From: an uncultured Bacilli bacterium
GTDB lineage: Bacteria; Bacillota_I; Bacilli_A; RF39; UBA660
DNA length: 11,877 nt
Assembly (NCBI GenBank): GCA_934132925.1
Contig: CAKPAL010000026.1
Location: 1-11,877 of the forward strand
Direction: 5' to 3'
Shown in pieces: positions 1 through 6,033 of the stretch (positions are counted from its first letter, which is position 1; each line of letters opens with the position of its first letter). The notes under the pieces were generated by a model. It was not told where the DNA came from. It saw nothing but the letters and a program-made list of their open reading frames with translations, and did no database searches. The translations under genes and the position numbers were made by a program.

Positions 1-28
1 ATAAACTTAAGGATTTAATATTAATAAG

Positions 29-105
29 TGGTGTCCTGGTGGAGATTCGAACTCCAGACCGATCGCTTAGAAGGCGATTGCTCTATCCAGCTGAGCTACC
101 AAGAC
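29..105 (-). tRNA. tRNA-Arg (anticodon UCU)
   Basis: Read on the minus strand this folds as a complete cloverleaf. The acceptor arm GTCTTGG pairs with CCAGGAC with one G-U. The D stem is GCTC/GAGC, the anticodon stem ATCGC/GCGAT encloses loop CTTCTAA, and the T arm is TGGAG-TTCGAAT-CTCCA. The anticodon is TCT (complement of 69-71), so it reads AGA/AGG arginine codons, and AGA is the dominant Arg codon in this window. The 3' CCA is encoded in the DNA (29-31). No terminator is visible in the 28 bases left downstream, so transcription may continue into a neighbour outside the window. Confidence 0.97.
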
Positions 106-112
106 ATCAGAC

Positions 113-148
113 AATATAAATTGTACACCAATTATATAAAAAAATCAA
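113..148 (-). promoter_or_regulatory. Promoter for tRNA-Arg
   Basis: On the minus strand, TTGATT (143-148) and TACAAT (120-125) are 17 bases apart and lie just upstream of the tRNA, which would start about 15 bases past the -10 box. A second weaker -10-like TATATT occurs at 113-118. This is the standard housekeeping sigma pattern. The region is shared with the divergent flippase promoter. Confidence 0.6.
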
Positions 149-166
149 GTATATTTTTGAAAAAAA

Positions 167-195
167 TTGCTTTTTTTGTATTTTTTGTTTATAAT
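167..195 (+). promoter_or_regulatory. Promoter for the flippase gene
   Basis: TTGCTT (167-172) and a perfect TATAAT (190-195) are separated by 17 bases. Transcription would begin around 202, directly at the ribosome binding site GAGAGG (203-208), so the leader is very short. The -35 box matches consensus at only three of six positions. Confidence 0.55.
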
Positions 196-218
196 TTTAT
201 TAGAGAGGTATATAAGTG

Positions 219-1658
219 ATGAAAAAAATAATAAACATACTATATTTTTTACTTATGATTTTTTTGTTTTATTTTACTAAAGGTAGTAATATGTTATTAT
301 TTACTATGAGTTTTAGTATGTTTATTATTTTTAGGAGTTTATTTTCTAGTACTAGTATTAAGGATAAGGTAAATAAGTTTAATAATAGTAAATATTATTA
401 TTCTAGTAATAGGTTATTTAAATATACTATTATATTTATATCTATTATTATTCTTATACTAATGTTAATTGGTTATTTATTTGGTTTATTAATTGATATT
501 AAGGGTATTTCTTTAGTTAGTATTTGTATGTGTATATATTTATATACTAATGTTATTATGAAAATAGAAGGGGAGTATATTAATAATAAGATTATTGATA
601 TATATAAAATAATTAATATTGTATTAGTATTTATTAGTATTATTTTATTATATAAGGTCTTTCATTTTGATAATTATATTAATATTTGTATTTTATATTT
701 GGTGAATATAATTAACTTTATTTTCTTTAATATAATGTTTTACATATTTATTTTTAGGAAAAATAAATATGTAAAGAAAAGAGAAGAAAATAAGATTAAT
801 TATATTAAGGAAGTTAAGGATTGTTTAATTACTGATAAGGTTAATACAATATTTAATATTATTAAGGGTTCTTATATTTATTTTTCGATAGTTATCTTAT
901 ATTTTATATTAATTAATAAATATAATTATAGTTATGATACTATTGGTAATTATATTACTAATATATATTTATATGGTATTAGTGTTATTTATTTTATTTA
1001 TAAAATTATTAATAATATTTATATTGATAGTTTTAATGAGTTAAAGAATAAGATAATTAATAAGAGTGAATATAATATATATAATTTTATTAATAAAATA
1101 ATTAATGTTACAATATCACTTATGGTATTATTAATAATTATATCTAAACCTATTAATAATATATTATTTAATGGTAGTACTATTAATATTATATTAGATG
1201 TTAGTTATTTATTATTCTTTTATATTTTTTATGAGGTTATTATTAATATTAATATGATATGCAACAAAGAGAAGAATGTTGTTATTATATTATTGATAGG
1301 TTTAGTTATTTCTTTAATTACTAGTATACCTATTATTAATAGTTCATATAGAATGGGTTATAATTTAGTTAGTGGTTCTATTATGAGTATTATACTAGGG
1401 ATGATTATTAGTACAATAATAGGTATAATTTTAATTAGAAATAAATTAAAGTTATCACTTCTTGATAACTTTAATAATATATTAAATATTATTTATGGTA
1501 ATATTATATATACTTTAATATTAGTATTATTTACTTTTATTGTCAAGGTAGATATAGATAAGATATTTAATAGTATATTAGTAATAATATTTTATGTATT
1601 TATTAGTGTAGTGTTTTACATAATAAAGAGAAAATTAATTAATAAAAGAGTGCAATAA
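219..1658 (+). CDS. MurJ/SpoVB-like lipid-linked saccharide flippase (MOP superfamily)
   Basis: A 479-residue, almost entirely hydrophobic protein with roughly 12-14 predicted membrane helices. Charged loops fall around residues 43-64, 178-210 and 265-290. Length, helix number and the C-terminal half (a run of short Gly/Ser-containing helices with an SGS motif near residue 385) resemble the oligosaccharide flippase group that includes SpoVB, YtgP and MurJ. These move undecaprenyl-linked sugars or lipid II across the membrane. No diagnostic catalytic motif exists, so the substrate cannot be named, and Wzx-type polysaccharide export is an alternative. ATG at 219 follows GAGAGG by a normal distance; a GTG three bases earlier (216) is an equally spaced alternative. 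Codon use is extremely A/T biased (ATT, TTA, AAT). The gene has its own promoter and terminator and appears monocistronic. Confidence 0.6.
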   Translation: MKKIINILYFLLMIFLFYFTKGSNMLLFTMSFSMFIIFRSLFSSTSIKDKVNKFNNSKYYYSSNRLFKYTIIFISIIILILMLIGYLFGLLIDIKGISLVSICMCIYLYTNVIMKIEGEYINNKIIDIYKIINIVLVFISIILLYKVFHFDNYINICILYLVNIINFIFFNIMFYIFIFRKNKYVKKREENKINYIKEVKDCLITDKVNTIFNIIKGSYIYFSIVILYFILINKYNYSYDTIGNYITNIYLYGISVIYFIYKIINNIYIDSFNELKNKIINKSEYNIYNFINKIINVTISLMVLLIIISKPINNILFNGSTINIILDVSYLLFFYIFYEVIININMICNKEKNVVIILLIGLVISLITSIPIINSSYRMGYNLVSGSIMSIILGMIISTIIGIILIRNKLKLSLLDNFNNILNIIYGNIIYTLILVLFTFIVKVDIDKIFNSILVIIFYVFISVVFYIIKRKLINKRVQ

Positions 1659-1680
1659 TATTGCACTCTTTGTGTTTTTA
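1645..1680 (+). terminator. Intrinsic terminator of the flippase gene
   Basis: AAAGAGTGCAA (1645-1655) pairs perfectly with TTGCACTCTTT (1661-1671) around loop TAATA, followed by a T-rich run (GTGTTTTTA). The TAA stop of the flippase (1656-1658) lies in the hairpin loop and the 5' arm is coding sequence. Confidence 0.85.
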
Positions 1681-1689
1681 TGGTATCAT
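1661..1689 (+). promoter_or_regulatory. Candidate promoter for the surface protein operon
   Basis: TATCAT (1684-1689) is a good -10 box. Exactly 17 bases upstream is TTGCAC (1661-1666), a weak -35 (three of six matches) that is part of the 3' arm of the preceding terminator hairpin. Only about 60 bases separate the terminator from the next start codon, so a promoter must lie here if the gene is transcribed independently. Confidence 0.4.
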
Positions 1690-1719
1690 TATTCTAGTAG
1701 GATAGTGAGGATGGATACT

Positions 1720-3264
1720 ATGAAAAAAAATAAAGGTAAAACATATATGATTATAGGAATTATAATACTTGTATTAGCAATTATAGGTAGTACTTATGCT
1801 TATTATAGATATGTATTTGCTAATGTAAATGTAGATACTATTACTAGAGGTTTAGATTATTACATTACTTATGCTAAAGGTACTGATATTACTAATAAAG
1901 TATTAGAACCTAGTACTGATTATACTGGTGGTAATAGTGTTACTGTTACTTTATATAAGAAAGATAATACTTATGATATATATGGACATATATATTTAAA
2001 TGTTACTTCAATTGGTAGTACTTTAAGCAATAGTTCAGCTTTAAGGTATGTAGTAACTGATGGTACCAATATTGTATCTAATGGTAATTTAAAAGGGGTA
2101 ACTGCTAGTTCTAAAATACCACTTGCTGTTAATATACCACTTAATACAACAAGTACTGAATATACAGTGTATTTATGGTTTAATGATAATAGTGCTGAAG
2201 AGGCTTCTTCAGAAGGACAAACTATTTCAGCATTTATTAGTTGTGAGGCAACTATAAAGAAGATATTTGATGCTAATTATAATACATTTGCTTATAGAAT
2301 AAGTAATTTATTTGCAACTTCATCTAAAAGTGATATAATAAATCAGGGTGTAACCTATCAGTATGATGCAATGAACAAATTAATTACTGACATTGATGGT
2401 AATATAAGATACTATGGTGCTTCACCAAATAATTATATATATTTTAATTGTTCTGATTATAGTAATCAATCCTCAAGTGCATGTGAAACATGGCGAATAA
2501 TTGGAGTATTTGACGGTAAGGTAAAAATAATGAGAAGTGAAAGTATAGGTAATTATTCATGGGATACCAGTGATAGTAGTACAAACTCTGGTAATGGAGT
2601 AAATGAGTGGTCACAAGCTGATTTAATGAAATTATTAAATGGCGGCTATGAAAGTGAAAGCGTCGGAGGAAGCCTATACTGGAACGCAGGTAGTGGAACA
2701 TGTTATAATGGTGAAAGTAATGCTACAGGTTTATGTGATTTTACAAGTACTGGATTAAAAAACGATGCAACAAGAAATTTAATAGCGGAAACGACGCATT
2801 ATACAAAAGGAACTACTGGTCGGTCAATATCTTCTACAACAGCATTTTTAAATGAGAGGGTAAATGGAATAGTATATGATAATACTAGAACTACAATGTG
2901 GCTTGGAAAAATAGCAATTCCCTATGCGAGTGATTATGGATATGCTACTGATTTTAATCACTGCAATCGTCTGATTGCTGATTATGCTCCTAATACTTTG
3001 AATTCGTATTGTACTTCATATAATTGGATGAGTCATATATTTGCAACGGGTGGCTTTGAGTGGCTATTGACTCCGTCAGGTTCCCAAAACGGTTCACTTT
3101 ATGTAGGTTCCCTTGGAAGTGTTGGGGATATCCTTGACCAAACCTATGAAACTTACAACACTTATCATGTTTATGGAGTGGTGCCAACCCTTCATTTGAT
3201 TTCCGATTTAGATATTAAATCGGGAAGTGGTACGAGTTCAGATCCTTATCAATTAGATGTATAA
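1720..3264 (+). CDS. Membrane-anchored, cysteine-paired surface protein
   Basis: A 514-residue secreted protein of no assigned function. ATG 1720 is preceded by GTGAGG (1705-1710) at good spacing; an in-frame ATG at 1711 overlaps that site and is less likely. Residues 1-7 are basic and 8-27 form one hydrophobic helix ending in STYAYYRY, like the uncleaved anchors or signals of camelysin/TasA-type proteins. Residues about 30-178 look like an all-beta domain. From residue about 235 a second domain begins (NYIYFNC, then WRIIGVF near 258) with paired cysteines C244/C255, C328/C339 and C415/C431. These suggest disulfides outside the cell. The end (GVVPTLHLISDL, then GSGTSSDPYQL) resembles terminal motifs I associate with lectin-like surface proteins of uncultured gut Bacillota. 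Base composition changes sharply inside the gene. Probably co-transcribed with the GH31 gene 32 bases downstream. Adhesin or structural roles are guesses. Confidence 0.75.
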   Translation: MKKNKGKTYMIIGIIILVLAIIGSTYAYYRYVFANVNVDTITRGLDYYITYAKGTDITNKVLEPSTDYTGGNSVTVTLYKKDNTYDIYGHIYLNVTSIGSTLSNSSALRYVVTDGTNIVSNGNLKGVTASSKIPLAVNIPLNTTSTEYTVYLWFNDNSAEEASSEGQTISAFISCEATIKKIFDANYNTFAYRISNLFATSSKSDIINQGVTYQYDAMNKLITDIDGNIRYYGASPNNYIYFNCSDYSNQSSSACETWRIIGVFDGKVKIMRSESIGNYSWDTSDSSTNSGNGVNEWSQADLMKLLNGGYESESVGGSLYWNAGSGTCYNGESNATGLCDFTSTGLKNDATRNLIAETTHYTKGTTGRSISSTTAFLNERVNGIVYDNTRTTMWLGKIAIPYASDYGYATDFNHCNRLIADYAPNTLNSYCTSYNWMSHIFATGGFEWLLTPSGSQNGSLYVGSLGSVGDILDQTYETYNTYHVYGVVPTLHLISDLDIKSGSGTSSDPYQLDV

Positions 3265-3296
3265 AAATAGAAAAGAAATAAGAAGGTGAATAACTA

Positions 3297-5630
3297 ATGA
3301 GGAATATAACTAATTATTATATTGGAAATAGAGAGAATTTGATTAGTAATAGAGAGAGTTATATTACTGGTAATAAGTTTAGGATTAGTGTACTTAGTCC
3401 TAGGCTTATTAGAATTGAATATAATGATAAGGGTTTATTTGAAGATAGAGCTACCTCTTTAGTTATTAATAGATTATTTCCGAAGTTTAATTATTCTATT
3501 GTAGAGAGTGAGACTATGATAGAAATTAATACTGGGGTATTTACTTTGACTTATGTTAAAGATAGTCCTATTAAGAGTAATGTTTTATCTAGTAATATAA
3601 AGGCTGTTTTAAATGGTACAGATATTGAGTGGCAATTTAATAATCCTGAGGCTAAGAATTTAAGGGGTATTAATTATTCTATTGATAGTATTAAGGATAA
3701 GATTGTATTAGATAAGGGATTATATTCTTTAGATGGGTTTTGTGTATTAGATGATAGTGGTTCTCTAGTACTTGATGATAATGATACTTTTGTTGAAAGA
3801 GATAAGGGTATTAAAGATATATATTTATTTATGTATGGTAAAGATTTTGATGGTTGTATGGAAGATTATTTTAAATTAACTGGTTATCCTAGTTTAATTC
3901 CTAGATATGCTTTAGGAGCTTGGTGGTATAAGAATGAGAATTATAATGAGAGTAATATTGAAGATTTAATTGGTAGATTTAATCATGATAATATTCCTAT
4001 ATCTATTCTTTTACTAGGAGATCATTGGCATAATAAGAATGATGGTTATACTCCTAGTATTAGTATGAAGAATGTTAGTGAATATTTAAATAGAAATAAT
4101 ATTAAACTTGGTGTTACGATTAATCCTGATTTTTTGATTACTAATAGTAGTAATGACTATAAACTTATTAGTAGTTATATTAATGATAGTATTAAGTTTA
4201 TTCCTTTTAGCAATGAGAAGATAGGTTTATACTTTAATGCTTTAATTAATAATCTTGAAGCTAATGGTGTTAGTTTATTTAGTATTGATTATAATAATCC
4301 TTCTGATAGGAAAAATTTATGGAAGATAGATCATTATCATTATGGTAAGATGGTTATTTCTGGTAAGAGAGGGCTTATTTTATCGAGAAATAGTGGTATT
4401 GCTAGTCATCGTTATCCTATTATATGGAGTGGAAAGACTTTAGTTAATTGGACTACTTTTAAATTACTTCCTAGATATAATCTTCAGGGTTATAATATGG
4501 GTATTTCATTTATTGCTCATCCAATAGGAGGTTATTCTGGTGGTATTGAAGAAGATGAATTGTATTTAAGATATATGCAGTTTGCTTGTTTTAGTCCGAT
4601 ATTTTTACTAGCTAGTGAGGGCGGTAAATATTATAAGAGAGAGCCTTGGAAATGGAGTCCTAATATTGAGAGTAGTATTATCTTTTATATGAATTTAAGA
4701 TATAAACTTATTCCTTATATTTATAGTGAGAGTTATAATTATCATACTACTGGTAAGGGTATTGTTAAACCTTTTTACTTTGATTATCCTAAAATATTAG
4801 ATGAACCTAATTATAAAAATCAATATTTCTTTGGCAGAGAGTTCTTTGTATCACCAATTACGGAAAGAAAGAATATTTCTATTAATAGGGTTATTAAGAA
4901 GGTATTTGTACCTGATGGTATTTGGTTTGATTTCTTACAAGGTAAGAAGTATGTTGGTGGTAAAAATTATAATAACTTTTATAGAGATGAGGATTATCCA
5001 GTATTTGTAAAAGCAGGTAGTATTATTCCTACTAGTAATGATATTAAAGAAAATATTCCTAATAGTTTAGAATTATATATATATCCTCTTGATAGCGGTG
5101 AATATAGTTTATATGAAGATGATGGTAGTACTTATAATTTTGAACATGGTATGTATATGATTACGAAGTTTAATTATTATTATGAAGAAAATAATTATAA
5201 TTTTAGTATTAAGAGAGTAGATGGCAGAAATCTTCTTAGTAAGAGAAATTATATTTTAAGATTTAAAAATATTAAAAATATTAATGAGATTAATATTAGT
5301 GATACTTCTATTAAATATGAATGCTTATATGATAAAGATGATTTTATTGTTAAGTTATATGATGTTATGATAGGTAGAGATATTAATGTTAATATTAAAG
5401 GTGTTGATACTATTGTTAGTTCTGTTGTATTAGTTAATGAAGAAATTAAAGAGATTTTATATGATATGAGTATTAATACTAATTTAAAAGAAGAATTAGA
5501 TAAGATATTATTTAGTGATATTGAAATTAGAAAGAAGAGAATATTAATTAGAAAATTAAAGAGAAAGGGATTAGAAAATAAATATATTAAAATATTTATT
5601 AATTTACTTGAGTATATTCAAAAAATATAG
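3297..5630 (+). CDS. Glycoside hydrolase family 31 homologue, probably inactive (pseudoenzyme)
   Basis: A 777-residue cytoplasmic protein (no signal peptide) with the full GH31 plan: N-terminal beta-sandwich (about 1-195), TIM barrel starting at PRYALGAWWY (about 203-212), then C-terminal beta domains with FVKAGSIIP and LYEDDGST of the DUF5110 type. Active GH31 enzymes are alpha-glucosidases or alpha-xylosidases using two aspartates. The apparent nucleophile Asp remains (D331 in FSIDYN), but the acid/base Asp of the SGD motif is K380 (WSGKT). The Asp of the DIGG motif is P409 (AHPIGG), the DxDWH substrate Asps are G241 and H243, and the RxH pair after FSPI is L437 and A439. The final 80 or so residues are a Lys/Glu/Ile-rich helical tail unusual for the family. 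RBS AGAAGGTGA (3281-3289). No terminator separates it from the upstream surface-protein gene. Family assignment is secure; loss of hydrolysis is inference from motifs. Confidence 0.88.
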   Translation: MRNITNYYIGNRENLISNRESYITGNKFRISVLSPRLIRIEYNDKGLFEDRATSLVINRLFPKFNYSIVESETMIEINTGVFTLTYVKDSPIKSNVLSSNIKAVLNGTDIEWQFNNPEAKNLRGINYSIDSIKDKIVLDKGLYSLDGFCVLDDSGSLVLDDNDTFVERDKGIKDIYLFMYGKDFDGCMEDYFKLTGYPSLIPRYALGAWWYKNENYNESNIEDLIGRFNHDNIPISILLLGDHWHNKNDGYTPSISMKNVSEYLNRNNIKLGVTINPDFLITNSSNDYKLISSYINDSIKFIPFSNEKIGLYFNALINNLEANGVSLFSIDYNNPSDRKNLWKIDHYHYGKMVISGKRGLILSRNSGIASHRYPIIWSGKTLVNWTTFKLLPRYNLQGYNMGISFIAHPIGGYSGGIEEDELYLRYMQFACFSPIFLLASEGGKYYKREPWKWSPNIESSIIFYMNLRYKLIPYIYSESYNYHTTGKGIVKPFYFDYPKILDEPNYKNQYFFGREFFVSPITERKNISINRVIKKVFVPDGIWFDFLQGKKYVGGKNYNNFYRDEDYPVFVKAGSIIPTSNDIKENIPNSLELYIYPLDSGEYSLYEDDGSTYNFEHGMYMITKFNYYYEENNYNFSIKRVDGRNLLSKRNYILRFKNIKNINEINISDTSIKYECLYDKDDFIVKLYDVMIGRDINVNIKGVDTIVSSVVLVNEEIKEILYDMSINTNLKEELDKILFSDIEIRKKRILIRKLKRKGLENKYIKIFINLLEYIQKI

Positions 5631-5636
5631 TATAAT
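5608..5636 (+). promoter_or_regulatory. Promoter for the small membrane protein and leuS
   Basis: TTGAGT (5608-5613) and perfect TATAAT (5631-5636) are spaced by 17 bases. The -35 box and spacer lie in the last codons of the GH31 gene and the -10 box starts right after its stop. A strong ribosome binding site GGAGGT (5649-5654) follows. Confidence 0.75.
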
Positions 5637-5660
5637 ACATAGATATATGGAGGTAATAGG

Positions 5661-6032
5661 ATGAAGGAAATACTAAATATAATGTTAGAATACATAATTT
5701 CTTATGCTTTGGTTTTTCTTCTCTATTATCTTCTTTTTGTTAGAAAGAAAACTAAATATAATAAGAATAAAGTACCTATTGAGTATTATTATGTAATTAG
5801 TTTATATGGACTGAAAGAAAAAGATATTGATTATAAAAAATTTATGTATATGACATTATTTGTGAATACATTTATTATAGTAACTACTTATATAATAGTA
5901 TTTAAATTATTAGATAATTGGATATGGATGTTTATTTGTGGTCTTGTTATTATTATATTATTAATAGTTATTTGTTATGGTATAATTGGTAGATATTATC
6001 AAAAGAAACAGAAGATAGAGAGAAGGAAATAA
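5661..6032 (+). CDS. Small three-helix membrane protein of unknown function
   Basis: A 123-residue protein. Hydrophobic helices lie at about residues 8-28, 62-83 and 86-110. Between the first two is a basic, soluble segment (RKKTKYNKNKVP, then a YYYVISLYGLKEKDIDYKK stretch), and the C-terminus is strongly basic (KKQKIERRK). I do not recognise a characterised family, although similar small proteins with a basic loop and a conserved-looking KVP(I/V)E segment seem familiar from low-GC gut Bacilli. ATG follows GGAGGT at ideal spacing behind its own promoter. Its stop codon is separated from the leuS start by a single base, and the leuS ribosome binding site (AAGGAAA, 6023-6029) lies inside its last codons, so the two are translationally coupled. 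No function should be inferred from that alone. Confidence 0.8.
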   Translation: MKEILNIMLEYIISYALVFLLYYLLFVRKKTKYNKNKVPIEYYYVISLYGLKEKDIDYKKFMYMTLFVNTFIIVTTYIIVFKLLDNWIWMFICGLVIIILLIVICYGIIGRYYQKKQKIERRK

Positions 6033-6033
6033 T

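Noticed and set aside
28..219. 63-codon plus-strand open frame
   Set aside because: Its first part is the antisense of tRNA-Arg and the rest is low-complexity promoter DNA; no family resemblance.
2444..2701. Minus-strand open frame inside the surface-protein gene
   Set aside because: Antisense shadow of a well-supported gene, with no ribosome binding site or recognisable domain.
2990..3187. Minus-strand open frame inside the surface-protein gene
   Set aside because: Antisense shadow in the higher-GC part of the gene; composition explains its length.
4801..5010. Second plus-strand frame within the GH31 gene
   Set aside because: Lies in another frame across the conserved C-terminal beta domain of GH31; a shadow.
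3297..5630. GH31 gene as a frameshifted or truncated pseudogene
   Set aside because: Reading frame, length and all structural motifs are intact from start to stop; only active-site residues differ.
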